DNA of 64,000 nt from Fimbriimonadaceae bacterium (GCA_019694835.1 JAIBBE010000002.1:1-64000); one strand, 5' to 3'; numbered from the stretch's first letter, positions 36,382-45,287 are shown. Notes: generated from the letters alone by a model not told the origin. A program made the numbers and translations.

Positions 36382-39219
36382 TTATCGGCCGAGTTCTTTG
36401 AGAGTGATCCAGCCGTCGCGGTCGAGGTCGAGCCGGGCTGCACCGGCACCAGCCTCCGCGATCGCATCCTTAACAGAAATCCTGTCTCGGATCGCAGGAT
36501 TGCCGGGTCGGAAGTTGCCGACCAGGTTGTCGCCGAGGACGCCCCAGTTGGCCGCGAAGATCGAGAAGTCAGCGATGTCGACTTCACCGTCCGCGTTCAT
36601 ATCCGCATGTCGGTCCGTCGGCGCGTGCGGGAACGGAGTGTTGGGGTCGAAGGACAAGTTGTAGCGGACAGCTAGAACCACGTAGTCGCCGATGTCGACT
36701 TTGTTGTCCTTGTTCATGTCGCCGCCGAGCAGGCTTACCGAAGCGGTGAACTGATTGCCCACGCCACCCAGTGCCACCGTTTGTCGGAGCGTGTGCAGCG
36801 GATCCTTGACACTGATGTGCGTGATGCCGTTGCACGGAACACCGTCGCTCGCGTCGAGGAAAACCGTGGCATTCCCATCCTCGTCGAAGACCACGTTGCG
36901 ATCAAGGGAAACAGGTGCATTGCTGCCACCGGTACCACCGACCGTGATCTCGATTCCGCGAGTGATCGTCGTCATCGGCGCCAGATACCACGGGTAGCTG
37001 TGCCCAATAGTCAGCGTCACCGTTGCCGTATTGACGTTCAGCGTGCCTGAAGCAGCCGACGAGTCGTTGCCCGCCTTATCTCTCGCAGCGATGCGAATAA
37101 CCGCCGTGTCGCACGGCTGATTCGCAGGCACCGTGATTTCGGCGCAGTAGAGGTTGCCCACCCACGGCGTCATCTCAACGGTCACGTCGGGAGACGCGGC
37201 GAAGTCGAGTGTCGCGGTGGGGAAGCAGTCGAGACCACTTCGGTCGTCCGCGATGTTCGCACAGATCAGCATCGTGCCCGTCTTGATCAGACTGGTGCTG
37301 ATGACGTTGTGCGCACCTTGGGACGCCGCGATGGCTCCGATCGTCGGATCGACATCGTCGACGAGAACGACGTTTGACGCTCTTCGGTTGGCTGCATAAG
37401 TGCTTCCGAGGGTTCCGTCGTCGGCAAAGACGGTGTCGAGACCGAAGCCGTTATTGGCGTTGATTCCGAGTGCAGCCGCACCCTGTGCCGACGGGTTGAA
37501 TCGCAGGCTAGCCAGTTTGGCGTCTGATTGCGTTGCCGAGCCGCCGAAACCTATGCCGCGAGTAACGGCCAGGGCCGCCGTGATCGGGTCATAAGCCGAC
37601 GAAACGCTGAACGGTACGCCCGTGTAGGTTCCGCTTGCGAACGTCTGAACGCCGGAAGAGGCCATGAAGCCCTGGTATCCGCCGGTCAGCTGGGCCAGGT
37701 TGGCCATGCCGAGTCGGTACTCGATGGACTCCGTCGTGCGAACGTAAGGATCGTCCGCATAGGTGTACATCGCGTTCGGAATCGCATTTGTCGTGAAGTT
37801 CGAGACGGTGAACGCGGACGCTCGGCGATCTGCATCGTCTGGCGAGAACTGATAGCCGGTGACCGCGAAGAAGTTGTTCGTCGTGGTGAAGTAAGGAGCA
37901 TCAGCGAGGATGGCCACCGGGGCCACTGGTGTTCCGGCACCTGTTCCATCGAGCGGCGTAACCGTGAAGGTCCAAGTGGTGTCGGCCATGTCGCGCTCCG
38001 TCTTCACGCGGAACCGTGTCTGATCGGCGAGACCCGTGTAGACCGTGGTGTAATTGCCGCCGTCGTCGTACGTGACGAGGCGATAAACGCCTCCGAAGTT
38101 CTCCCAGAACATGTACACGCCGTAGTCTCCAGCGACATTGTCTTCGGCGGTCCAGATCTCGGCAAAGCCACCCGGGTAACCAGGATCAACAGGCTGAGCC
38201 TCCATCCAAGTGGACTGGTCGCCCATGGAGATGTCGTAGCTAAACGACTTGCCAGCCAGATTCAGTCCCGTCAGGATGTTGGGAGACTTGCCGGCGGCCT
38301 CGTTGAAAGGCGTCACCGAACCTTCGGTCATCGCCACGTTGCTAGCGAGTTCAAACACGCGGTCCGGATCGTTAAAAGTCCCGGCTCCGGCAAAGGAATT
38401 GTAGCCCGTATCGAACGGCGGACAGTACATACCGTTCAAGTCGACCGGCATCCCTGCCGACGCGGCGGATTCGACTGAGGTGTCGTCGATCGCCAAAGTG
38501 TCGACCTCAAGGAAGGTGAACCACATGTAGCGGTTGCCACCGACGATCGTCGAAATTAGGTCGCTGGGGTCGTTTCGGGTTTCAGACCAGAGCCATACGC
38601 CACTATCGTTGCGCAGGTTGAGGTCGACTGCCAAAGAGCCAGCTTGATCCCGGAAAACCCACTCGAAGGTGTACCAGCCCGACTGGGTGATCGTGTAATG
38701 GTTGATCGAGCCCAGATCATTGCGGCGGGTGAAGTTGGAGTTATTGCTGGCTCCGACGAGGACCTGGCCGCTTCCATTGGAGGCGGTGTGAAAAACGAAG
38801 TCACGTCGGTGAGCCCCACCCTGCGTATTCGAAGCGGTCGACAGGTCCCAACCGTAGGTGTTGGCCACCACGGCCGGATCCGAGAGATTGATGTAGACGC
38901 TGAGCGAAGCAGTATAGCCGCCGCCGAAAGTGCTGGAGTATCCGCCTAAGCGAGTGAACGCTCCGGTCCAGTCGTTAGGTGGGGCTGGAAGCGAAGTGGA
39001 GTTGATGAGCCCGTGAGCCGCTCCCGACCGGGAGAGAATTCCGCCGGTACCCGAGAGGACGCGCGTGAGTGAGCTGTTGTAGTCGTTCCAGTTCGAAGCC
39101 ACGCCGGATACGAATCCAGGGTCTTCGAAGCCCTCAAAATGTGGCGGTCCTGCAAGTGCGCAAGCCGCCGCGCCCAGGACGATCATCGCCCCCAGGCCAC
39201 GTTGCCAATGTTGACGCAT
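36382..39219 (-). CDS. large secreted dockerin-type (EF-hand repeat) protein
   Basis: 945 residues. Signal peptide AMIVLGAAACALAGPP. Then a lectin-like/jelly-roll region at about 28-245 (FEGFEDPGFVSGVASNWNDYN..., ending LEVDTLAIDDTSVES), a second beta region at about 260-430, and a cohesin-like or lamin-type segment (SIEYRLGMANLAQLTGGYQGF) at about 475-630. Then a Big-like segment, and at about 845-900 a dockerin-like pair (GDMNKDNKVDIGDYVVLAVRYN and HADMNADGEVDIADFSIFAANW) with Ca2+-binding Asp/Asn ladders. A last EF-hand (LDLDRDGWITLKELGR) ends the chain. It probably sits on or leaves the cell surface. The ribosome site aagaggag precedes ATG 39219. Confidence 0.82.
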   Translation of the reverse strand: MRQHWQRGLGAMIVLGAAACALAGPPHFEGFEDPGFVSGVASNWNDYNSSLTRVLSGTGGILSRSGAAHGLINSTSLPAPPNDWTGAFTRLGGYSSTFGGGYTASLSVYINLSDPAVVANTYGWDLSTASNTQGGAHRRDFVFHTASNGSGQVLVGASNNSNFTRRNDLGSINHYTITQSGWYTFEWVFRDQAGSLAVDLNLRNDSGVWLWSETRNDPSDLISTIVGGNRYMWFTFLEVDTLAIDDTSVESAASAGMPVDLNGMYCPPFDTGYNSFAGAGTFNDPDRVFELASNVAMTEGSVTPFNEAAGKSPNILTGLNLAGKSFSYDISMGDQSTWMEAQPVDPGYPGGFAEIWTAEDNVAGDYGVYMFWENFGGVYRLVTYDDGGNYTTVYTGLADQTRFRVKTERDMADTTWTFTVTPLDGTGAGTPVAPVAILADAPYFTTTNNFFAVTGYQFSPDDADRRASAFTVSNFTTNAIPNAMYTYADDPYVRTTESIEYRLGMANLAQLTGGYQGFMASSGVQTFASGTYTGVPFSVSSAYDPITAALAVTRGIGFGGSATQSDAKLASLRFNPSAQGAAALGINANNGFGLDTVFADDGTLGSTYAANRRASNVVLVDDVDPTIGAIAASQGAHNVISTSLIKTGTMLICANIADDRSGLDCFPTATLDFAASPDVTVEMTPWVGNLYCAEITVPANQPCDTAVIRIAARDKAGNDSSAASGTLNVNTATVTLTIGHSYPWYLAPMTTITRGIEITVGGTGGSNAPVSLDRNVVFDEDGNATVFLDASDGVPCNGITHISVKDPLHTLRQTVALGGVGNQFTASVSLLGGDMNKDNKVDIGDYVVLAVRYNLSFDPNTPFPHAPTDRHADMNADGEVDIADFSIFAANWGVLGDNLVGNFRPGNPAIRDRISVKDAIAEAGAGAARLDLDRDGWITLKELGR

Positions 39220-39562
39220 AAGATTCTCCTCTTAGGTTTGGTCAGCCAAACCTGTAGTGGAGCGCCCCCAAGAAGCCGTCATGGCATGACCGTTCCCCTC
39301 CCTGGGAATCGAGGTCGCCTCCCCGCATTGCATCATACACCACAACCAATCTGCCGCGCGCGGTCTTAACGAAACATCGTAAAATTACTGTGACACAGAG
39401 CCCTTGTCGAACTCGGGGCAACCCCAGTTCGGGGTCCAGCAAATCGGCTAAGAAGCGCCCCGAGGTTGACTAAAGTCCCCCTGCCCGGGTATCTTCTCAG
39501 GAGTTGTCAGGGATTGTTGCCGGTTGGGGTAACCATAGTCCCGGGCACCAGAGGAGGAAGTC
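39220..39562. promoter_or_regulatory. divergent structured intergenic region
   Basis: This 343-base gap feeds two divergent secreted-protein genes. Towards the dockerin gene an 8-bp perfect hairpin (aggtttgg, loop tcag, ccaaacct; 39234-39253) sits directly before the ribosome site. Towards the NlpC/P60 gene there are three hairpins: 39408-39431 (cgaact-gggg / cccc-agttcg), 39522-39534 (ggtt / aacc), and an outer stem tgcccggg 39482-39489 with cccgggca 39540-39547 that closes just before the ribosome site at 39551. It looks like a regulated leader; I could not match it to a known riboswitch. Confidence 0.45.
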
Positions 39563-41038
39563 TTGAGTTTTCGGACAAGCGCCTTATGGGCCTGCTTGCT
39601 ACTAGCAAGCGCGTCGTTTGCACAGACGACACATAAAATTAAGAAGGGGGAAACCCCAGAAGCGATCGCCAGCAAGTATGGCGTCAGCAAGAAGGCTCTC
39701 ATGAGCGCCAATCCCGGCGTTCGAGAGAATCGTCTTCAAATCGGGCAAAAGCTCGTCGTTCCGGGTAAGGCCGGATCCTTTCGACGCACCGCGAAGAACT
39801 CCAGCGCGCCCAAGGGCACGTCCGGTGGCTATGCCGTGCGGAACGGGGAAAACGACTGGACGATCGCTCGAAAGTTCGATATTTCGACCCGCGAACTGCA
39901 TGCCATGAACCCGAGCATTCGCTGGGATCGTCTGCAGGTCGGCCAGAAGATTCGCGTTCCGGGCAACCGGTCGAGCACCGTCGCCGCCACGAGCAAGTCC
40001 AATGCGACCCAAACCATCAGCTATGCCTCGAAGGGCAGCGTGAAGGTCGTGCAGGGCGACAATGACTGGATCATCGCACGCCGGCTCGGCATTACCGTCG
40101 AGGCGTTGCACAAGCTGAACCCGTCGGTCAAGTGGAATCGCCTCAAGCCCGGCCAGACCTTGGTCGCACCCGGCAAGCCGAAGATGCAAGCCACGCAGGC
40201 CGTTGCCATCAACACGAAACGGGTGAAAGTGACCCGCAGCGATGTAAACGTTCGGCAGAAACCCACCACGAATTCGGCCTTGGTGACCCAGGTCGACACG
40301 GGAAAAGTGGCGAACGTCATCGACCGCGAGGGTTCTTGGTACAAGCTTCGATTCTCGGGCGGAACCGAGGGCTGGGTGCGCGCCGACATGCTCACGCCGA
40401 TCAAGGCAACGCAGATTGTCGCACAAAACCCGTCACGCTCGACCCGAGTGGCGTCGAACAGTTCCAAGCGGCCCAGTCGTCGAAGTTCGGATGATGGATT
40501 TGTCGTCGGCGGCGGACCGGTGTCCACCACCGCATTGCTCGACACGGCCTTCAAATATCGGGGAACCCGATACACTTGGGGCGGCACCACTTCCCGTGGT
40601 GGTTTTGACTGTTCCGGATTTGTCGGAACGGTTTATCGCCAGCACGGCGTGAAGTTGCCGCGCACCTCGATCGCGATGTCCCAGGTGGGACAGACCGTCG
40701 ACCGGGCGAATCTGAAGGAAGGTGACCTGCTGTTCTTCAAAACCCAGCGTGGGACCCGCGTCAATCACGTGGGGATCTACATTGGTGGCGGTAGATTCAT
40801 CCACTCCAGCAGCAGCGGCGGAAAGGTTCAGACGGACTCACTCACTGGCTACTACAGCCGACGCCTCGCTGGTGCAAAACGCGTGACCGGCAAGCTGGCT
40901 CCCTCGAAGAAGTCGCACGTCGCCAAGATTGACGAAGCCGACCCCGTGGCCGAGCCGAAAGTGGTGCAGAAAGACGAGGCTAGTGTTGCCCCGGCACCCA
41001 AAAGGGTTCAACTCGGCACCGACGAGATTACGCAGTAA
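39563..41038 (+). CDS. exported LysM-SH3b-NlpC/P60 cell-wall endopeptidase
   Basis: 491 residues from TTG 39563, with gaggaggaag just before it. Signal peptide (SALWACLLLASASFAQ). Three LysM domains follow (about 25-68, 90-134, 152-197: HKIKKGETPEAIASKYGV, YAVRNGENDWTIARKFDI, VKVVQGDNDWIIARRLGI). Then an SH3b domain at about 210-285 (VNVRQKPTTNSALVTQV...GSWYKLRFSGGTEGWVRADML) and an NlpC/P60 domain at about 325-440. The catalytic Cys is in FDCSGFVGTVY and the His in RVNHVGIYIGGGRFIHSS. It should cut peptidoglycan stem peptides. A Lys/Ala/Pro-rich tail of about 45 residues ends the protein. Confidence 0.93.
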   Translation: MSFRTSALWACLLLASASFAQTTHKIKKGETPEAIASKYGVSKKALMSANPGVRENRLQIGQKLVVPGKAGSFRRTAKNSSAPKGTSGGYAVRNGENDWTIARKFDISTRELHAMNPSIRWDRLQVGQKIRVPGNRSSTVAATSKSNATQTISYASKGSVKVVQGDNDWIIARRLGITVEALHKLNPSVKWNRLKPGQTLVAPGKPKMQATQAVAINTKRVKVTRSDVNVRQKPTTNSALVTQVDTGKVANVIDREGSWYKLRFSGGTEGWVRADMLTPIKATQIVAQNPSRSTRVASNSSKRPSRRSSDDGFVVGGGPVSTTALLDTAFKYRGTRYTWGGTTSRGGFDCSGFVGTVYRQHGVKLPRTSIAMSQVGQTVDRANLKEGDLLFFKTQRGTRVNHVGIYIGGGRFIHSSSSGGKVQTDSLTGYYSRRLAGAKRVTGKLAPSKKSHVAKIDEADPVAEPKVVQKDEASVAPAPKRVQLGTDEITQ

Positions 41039-41053
41039 ACTCGACCATTGCCT

Positions 41054-41084
41054 GAAGCCGCCGGCCCGCGTGGCTGGCGGCTTC
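41054..41084 (+). terminator. rho-independent terminator after the NlpC/P60 gene
   Basis: A perfect 9-bp stem gaagccgcc / ggcggcttc is followed by tttgtct. The next gene's ATG begins only 8 bases after the stem. Confidence 0.75.
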
Positions 41085-41091
41085 TTTGTCT

Positions 41092-41670
41092 ATGAATCTC
41101 ACGGAAACAACACTGGAAGGTCCAACCCTTCGGCTGGAGCCGGTTCGGAGCGATCACGCGGCGAGCTTGCTTGCGGCGGCCAGCCCTGAGGTCTTCCGGT
41201 ATCTTCTGGGTACGCCGGACCCGTGGACCGAGGCCGGTTTCCGAGCCTATCTCGAACGAATACCGCGACTGCCCGATCGTCTCCCCTTCAGCATCGTGAT
41301 CAAGGAAATCGGCACCGCGATCGGTATGACGGCTTACTTCGACATCCGACCCGAGCATCGCTCCCTCGAGATCGGCCATACCTGGGTGGCCCCCGCCTAC
41401 CAGAAGACCCACGTCAACCCGGAAAGCAAGCTGATTCTCCTCACCCACGCCTTCGAGGCACTCGGATGCGTGCGGGTGCAGCTGAAGACGGACGGTCGCA
41501 ACGTCCAGAGCCAGCGCGCCATGATCAAGCTTGGTCTCCGGTATGAGGGGACCTTGCGCAAGCACATGATTCGACCGGATGGCGTCATCCGTGACACCGT
41601 CATGTTCAGCGTTACGGACGACGAATGGCCTGATTTGAAGCGGCGCCTTGAGGCGCGAATCTCGGCTTAA
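41092..41670 (+). CDS. GNAT acetyltransferase (RimJ/RimL-like)
   Basis: 192 residues. The layout is of the RimJ/RimL group: LEGPTLRLEPVRSDHAASLLAAASPEVFRYL at the start, then IGTAIGMTAYFDIRPEHRSLEIGHTWVAPAYQKTHVN (acetyl-CoA-binding strand and loop), AFEALGCVRVQLKTDGRNVQSQRAMIKLGLRYEGTLRKH and the VIRDTVMFSVTDDEW end. The substrate is unknown; relatives acetylate protein N termini or small amines. ATG 41092 lies inside or just after the preceding terminator and has no ribosome site, so translation may be leaderless or the start may be wrong. Confidence 0.88.
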   Translation: MNLTETTLEGPTLRLEPVRSDHAASLLAAASPEVFRYLLGTPDPWTEAGFRAYLERIPRLPDRLPFSIVIKEIGTAIGMTAYFDIRPEHRSLEIGHTWVAPAYQKTHVNPESKLILLTHAFEALGCVRVQLKTDGRNVQSQRAMIKLGLRYEGTLRKHMIRPDGVIRDTVMFSVTDDEWPDLKRRLEARISA

Positions 41671-41695
41671 GCACGAACCCCGTAAACTAGCCGCT

Positions 41696-42181
41696 ATGAA
41701 TGCACCTACCCTTCATGTGCGGCTCCGAGCCCGCCTTGCCCTTGTTCGCCACGACCTCATGGAGGTCGTCGGTCGATTCGACGACTCGCTGCTCGACTGG
41801 GCACCTCGCGAGGGCATGCGTACCGTGCGAGGGCAGTTGGAAGAAATCGTGGCGACCGAAGTGCAACTCATGACCTGGGTTAGGGAAGAACGCCTGCTGA
41901 CGTATCAGGAGGCAATGAGCGCGGCGAAAGGCCCAGATATCTCCGGCTACTGCGACTTGCTCACCGCGGTGCGTAGCCAGACGCTGGCCACCATCGACTC
42001 GCTTTCAGAAGTGGAGTTGGATATCCCCGTTCCGTTCCCCGAGAAGTGGTTCGAGTCGCTGCGGCTGCCCCAGGCTCCGAAGAGCGAGGCCATCCGCAGC
42101 TTGGCCCAGCACGAGTGGTATCACACCGGACAGCTCGTGTCGTACGCATGGATCCGCGGGGACGCCCCCTACGACTGGTGA
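41696..42181 (+). CDS. DinB-family protein
   Basis: 161 residues of the DinB/YfiT four-helix bundle. The metal-binding histidine pair is visible near the end in LAQHEWYHTGQLVSYAW. The usual first His, in the second helix, is not obvious (GQLEEIVATEVQLMTWV), so metal binding may be incomplete. Family members act as thiol-dependent transferases or stress proteins. ATG 41696 is in the first 10 residues of the fold. Its stop region overlaps the convergent VOC gene by 13 bases. Confidence 0.82.
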   Translation: MNAPTLHVRLRARLALVRHDLMEVVGRFDDSLLDWAPREGMRTVRGQLEEIVATEVQLMTWVREERLLTYQEAMSAAKGPDISGYCDLLTAVRSQTLATIDSLSEVELDIPVPFPEKWFESLRLPQAPKSEAIRSLAQHEWYHTGQLVSYAWIRGDAPYDW

Positions 42182-42537
42182 GGAGAAAACAACTCGATCG
42201 GGTTGCCGCTTGGGTCTTCGATCAAGACCTGAGTGCCACCAGGTCCGGAGAGCGGTTCATTGCGAAATGTCACCGCATCCGCGCGGAGCATTTCCACGAG
42301 TGCATCGAAGTCTTCGACCTCGATCACGATCCTGTTCCAGCCCCCGGGTTCGGGAATACGACCGTCGGTCATGGCTCTCCCGGCTGAAGACGAAGGGCCC
42401 GCCAGCCAAAGAACGACATCGCCGCGACGGACGATGGCAAACGCCGGTCCCCAGCGCTCCAGCAAGTCGAATCCCAGCTTTTCAACATAAAACGAACTCT
42501 CTCGCTCGACATCCTGAACAATGTAGCGCGTTGCCAT
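42169..42537 (-). CDS. VOC-family (glyoxalase-like) protein
   Basis: 122 residues with one vicinal-oxygen-chelate unit: TRYIVQDVERESSFYVEKLGFDLLERWGPAFAIVRRGDVVLWLAG in the first beta-alpha-beta and WNRIVIEVEDFDALVEML...GPGGTQVLIEDPSGNPIELF in the second. The final Glu in NPIELF is a usual metal ligand; the first-half His ligand is absent. The substrate cannot be told. It lies 9 bases downstream of tag and is probably cotranscribed with it. Confidence 0.85.
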   Translation of the reverse strand: MATRYIVQDVERESSFYVEKLGFDLLERWGPAFAIVRRGDVVLWLAGPSSSAGRAMTDGRIPEPGGWNRIVIEVEDFDALVEMLRADAVTFRNEPLSGPGGTQVLIEDPSGNPIELFSPHQS

Positions 42538-42546
42538 TCGAACAGG

Positions 42547-43125
42547 TTACCGGTTTGGCGACGTGATTTCGTGGAAGCGATAACACTCGACGGTATGGTC
42601 GTTTACCAACCCCGTAGCTTGCATGAAGGCGTAGACAATCGTGGAGCCGACGAACTTGAAGCCTCGCTTCTTGAGGTCCTTGCTCAGTGCATCGGATTCC
42701 TTGGAAGTCGCCGCGATATCCGCTAGGGACTGGGGACGGTTGACGATCGGCTTGCCTCCCACGAACCGCCATACGTAGCTGTCAAAGGAGCCGAATTCGG
42801 CTTGAATGGCAAGGAAGGCCCGGGCATTGAGGATGGAGGCTGCCACTTTGGCGCGATTGCGGATGATGCCTTCGTCGGCGAGAAGCCGGGCGACCTTTGC
42901 GTCGTCATAGGCCGCGACGCGACCAACATCGAAGTTGTCGTACGCTCTCCGATAGCCTTCGCGCCGCTTGAGGATGGTGTCCCAAGAAAGTCCGGCCTGG
43001 GCACCTTCGAGAGTGAGCATCTCGAAGAAGTGGCGGTCGTCACGGACGGGTACACCCCACTCGTCGTCATGATAGCGGCCCATCGCCTCGCCCTTTGCCC
43101 AGCCACATCGGACCCGATCCTGCAC
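42547..43125 (-). CDS. tag: DNA-3-methyladenine glycosylase I
   Basis: 192 residues that remove 3-methyladenine from DNA. It shows [22 protein letters not shown] (zinc Cys and His of the N terminus), [33 protein letters not shown], then [16 protein letters not shown] and [29 protein letters not shown], whose His and Cys complete the zinc snap. It is divergent from pgk. Confidence 0.95.
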   Translation of the reverse strand: MQDRVRCGWAKGEAMGRYHDDEWGVPVRDDRHFFEMLTLEGAQAGLSWDTILKRREGYRRAYDNFDVGRVAAYDDAKVARLLADEGIIRNRAKVAASILNARAFLAIQAEFGSFDSYVWRFVGGKPIVNRPQSLADIAATSKESDALSKDLKKRGFKFVGSTIVYAFMQATGLVNDHTVECYRFHEITSPNR

Positions 43126-43163
43126 CCAATCACCATACCCCCATCGCCGGTAAAATCGAGGGG

Positions 43164-44342
43164 ATGAGCTTCAACAAGAGTACGGTCAAACAGGCCGACG
43201 TGCGCGGCAAAAAGGTCCTCGTTCGCTGCGATTTCAATGTCCCCCTCGACGGCACGACCATTACCGACGACCGACGGATCACTGAAGCTCTTCCCACGAT
43301 CAAGTACCTGCTCGACAACGGAGCAGCGGTCGTTTTAGCAAGCCACTTGGGACGGCCCAAAGGGGTGACACCCGAGTTCAGTCTCATGCCGGTCGCGCTC
43401 CGGCTGAGTGAGTTGCTGGGTATTCCCGTTCCGCTTTTGCCTGACTCGGTTGGGCCGGAAGTGGAGGCGAAGGTCGCGGCTTTGGTGCCCGGGCAGGTTG
43501 CCCTTCTCGAAAATGTGCGCTTCCATCCCGAGGAGGAGAAGAACGACCCCGCGTTTGCCGCGCAGCTTGCGGCACTCGCCGACCTCTATGTCAACGACGC
43601 CTTCGGCACTGCCCACCGGGCCCACGCAAGCACGGAAGGAGTGGCTCACCTGCTCCCTGCGTATGCGGGATTCCTGATAGAGAAAGAGATCGAGTATCTC
43701 GGCAAGGCTCTCGATAATCCCAAACGGCCGTTCGTTGCCATTTTGGGCGGGGCGAAGGTGAAAGACAAGATCGCGGTGATCGACAGTCTGCTTCCCAAGG
43801 TCGACAAACTTATCATCGGTGGCGGAATGGCGTTCACATTCCTCAAGGCAAAGGGCTTCGAAATCGGGAAATCACTCCTCGACGAGACGAGTCTTGACTA
43901 TGCCGCCGACCTGCTTCGGAACCACTCGGACAAGATCGTGCTCCCGGTTGATGTCGTGGTCAGCAATGAGCTGACCGATACCGCTTCGAGCGAAATCGTG
44001 ACCGACAACGCCATACCCGCCGACAAAATCGGGGCCGATATCGGACCTCGCTCGGTCGAGGTTTTCGCTTCGGTCATTCGGAGTGCGGGAACCGTCGTGT
44101 GGAATGGTCCGATGGGCGTATTCGAGATGGCCCCCTTTGAAGCAGGCACGCGGGGCGTCGCCCAAGCTCTTGCCGACTGCGACGGCATCACGATCGTTGG
44201 AGGCGGAGACAGTGCAGCCGCGATCGAGCAGTTTGGGTTCTCCGACAAGGTCTCTCACGTCAGCACGGGCGGCGGCGCGAGTTTGGAGTTCCTGGAAGGT
44301 AAGGCGCTGCCCGGCATTGCTGCGCTTCGCGATGCTGGCTGA
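43164..44342 (+). CDS. pgk: phosphoglycerate kinase
   Basis: 392 residues from ATG 43164 (gagggg before it). It transfers phosphate between 1,3-bisphosphoglycerate and ADP. Visible marks: [11 protein letters not shown] near the start (substrate loop), [45 protein letters not shown] and [12 protein letters not shown]...[18 protein letters not shown] near the end. A hinge-type two-domain protein of normal length, cytosolic and single-gene here. Confidence 0.97.
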   Translation: MSFNKSTVKQADVRGKKVLVRCDFNVPLDGTTITDDRRITEALPTIKYLLDNGAAVVLASHLGRPKGVTPEFSLMPVALRLSELLGIPVPLLPDSVGPEVEAKVAALVPGQVALLENVRFHPEEEKNDPAFAAQLAALADLYVNDAFGTAHRAHASTEGVAHLLPAYAGFLIEKEIEYLGKALDNPKRPFVAILGGAKVKDKIAVIDSLLPKVDKLIIGGGMAFTFLKAKGFEIGKSLLDETSLDYAADLLRNHSDKIVLPVDVVVSNELTDTASSEIVTDNAIPADKIGADIGPRSVEVFASVIRSAGTVVWNGPMGVFEMAPFEAGTRGVAQALADCDGITIVGGGDSAAAIEQFGFSDKVSHVSTGGGASLEFLEGKALPGIAALRDAG

Positions 44343-44450
44343 ACGAGGGCGGGCACACGCATAAGCTCGTCGCCGCCAGTGGCTAGGCCTTTCAGAGGCG
44401 GATTTTTCAGAAAGGTCGCCTGCGGCGTGGCAATTCGTCCAATTCCGGTG

Positions 44451-44456
44451 TATAGT
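44451..44456 (+). promoter_or_regulatory. -10 element upstream of the riboswitch
   Basis: TATAGT preceded by TG sits about 25 bases before the ydaO aptamer. Transcription would start near 44463, just ahead of the aptamer, as expected. No convincing -35 hexamer was found. Confidence 0.5.
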
Positions 44457-44480
44457 AGAGATGTTCGTTCGAGAGGGCGA

Positions 44481-44600
44481 GCCGTCGAATCCTCCAATGG
44501 CGGAGGAACGGGGGAACCAGTCATCGGGGTGAATGCAGCCACTTCGGCTGCTAGGGCAACTAACTCTTGGCCCGAACCCGCCAGCTAACCTCGTAGACGT
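44481..44600 (+). ncRNA. ydaO/yuaA c-di-AMP riboswitch
   Basis: The conserved blocks of the c-di-AMP (ydaO) aptamer are all present in order: gtcgaatcctcc, acgggggaacca, cggggtgaatgcagcc, ggcccgaacccgccagctaa and cctcgtagacg. The last block pairs with cgtc near the start to close P1. Pairing cctcc / ggagg forms an inner stem. c-di-AMP binding normally turns off genes for cell-wall hydrolases, osmolyte or potassium uptake. Here the following 200 bases have no recognisable gene, and a terminator stem closes the transcript at 44785. Confidence 0.88.
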
Positions 44601-44784
44601 CGAGAGTCGCATCCGAGTTGACCAATGTCGGCCAGCTCAAGGGTGAAAACGGGCGCTACGCGTTCCCAGCCGTCCTTGGCGATTCTCAAATTAAGGCCGC
44701 GGCTTCGTGCCAAGGCCGCAGGTGTTGGTGTGCACGCACACACCTTCATCTGTGTCTCGCTCCATATGCACCTCCTAGACGCGA
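44601..44784 (+). other. region downstream of riboswitch without a recognised gene
   Basis: Between the aptamer and the terminator there are short open frames (for example from TTG 44618 and ATG 44625) with Cys/Arg-rich, low-plausibility products and no ribosome site. A small stem ggtgtg / cacacc (about 44720-44740) is visible. It could be a decayed target gene, a tiny peptide or part of a non-coding transcript. Confidence 0.4.
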
Positions 44785-44806
44785 GGGCCCCCAAAACTGG
44801 GGGCCC
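44785..44806 (+). terminator. GC-rich terminator stem before rpmG
   Basis: A perfect 8-bp stem gggccccc / gggggccc with loop aaaact is followed by attcgctttg. It would end the riboswitch transcript before rpmG, or serve as its expression platform at a distance. The T run is short. Confidence 0.65.
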
Positions 44807-44827
44807 ATTCGCTTTGTCGAGGTGGCC

Positions 44828-44857
44828 TTGCCCAACAAGGTCGCAATGAGGCATAAT
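44828..44857 (+). promoter_or_regulatory. promoter candidate for rpmG-rpmF
   Basis: TTGCCC (44828-44833) and CATAAT (44852-44857) are 18 bases apart, 33 bases ahead of rpmG. This gives the ribosomal protein genes a promoter of their own, separate from the riboswitch transcript. Confidence 0.5.
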
Positions 44858-44889
44858 AGTGGGTCCGCGCGGTCGTGCGGAGGAACATC

Positions 44890-45057
44890 ATGGCGAAGAA
44901 AGGCGAAAAGCGCGAAATCATCCGGCTTGTCTGCACGGAGGACGGGAAGAACTACTATGTCACCTCGAAAAACAAGGTGAATACCCCTGACCGTCTCGAA
45001 CTCAAGAAGTTCAATCCCAACCTGCGGAAAATGACCGTTCATCGCGAGAAGAAGTAA
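44890..45057 (+). CDS. rpmG: 50S ribosomal protein L33
   Basis: 55 residues: KREIIRLVCTEDGKNYYVTSKNKVNTPDRLELKKFNPNLRKMTVHREKK, the standard L33 plan. ATG 44890 follows ggaggaacatc. Only one Cys is left, so it is the zinc-free form. It is next to rpmF and probably shares its transcript. Confidence 0.95.
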   Translation: MAKKGEKREIIRLVCTEDGKNYYVTSKNKVNTPDRLELKKFNPNLRKMTVHREKK

Positions 45058-45077
45058 CCCGACCCCGAGAGAAATTC

Positions 45078-45260
45078 ATGCCGAACCCAAAACGCAAACA
45101 TAGTCACCAGCGATCCGCGAAGCGGCGCACCCACTATACGACCGACCTGCCCGAAATCAGTTTGAGCAAGGTCCCGGGTGCTGAGCCGTTCCGCCTCAAT
45201 CACAATGCGTCAACCAACGGCTATTACAAGGGTCGACGCCTACCCGGCTTCAAAGACTGA
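45078..45260 (+). CDS. rpmF: 50S ribosomal protein L32
   Basis: 60 residues: MPNPKRKHSHQRSAKRRTHY at the start and NGYYKGRRLPGF at the end, as in L32. All zinc-binding cysteines are missing (zinc-independent C- form). It lies 20 bases after rpmG; ahead of many bacterial fatty-acid genes, but not here. Confidence 0.94.
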   Translation: MPNPKRKHSHQRSAKRRTHYTTDLPEISLSKVPGAEPFRLNHNASTNGYYKGRRLPGFKD

Positions 45261-45287
45261 GAGACTTCCCACCGAATCCCCTCTCAA

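Noticed and set aside
35368..36675. A 435-residue plus-strand frame opposite alr and the dockerin gene end.
   Set aside because: It runs through the terminator at 36336-36360 and through two well-supported genes on the other strand.
39400..39540. ydaO riboswitch ahead of the NlpC/P60 gene.
   Set aside because: The conserved blocks seen at 44481-44600 are missing; only generic hairpins are present.
44618..44980. A 120-residue frame right after the riboswitch.
   Set aside because: It overlaps the terminator stem and rpmG in another frame and looks random (Arg/Cys-rich); no ribosome site.
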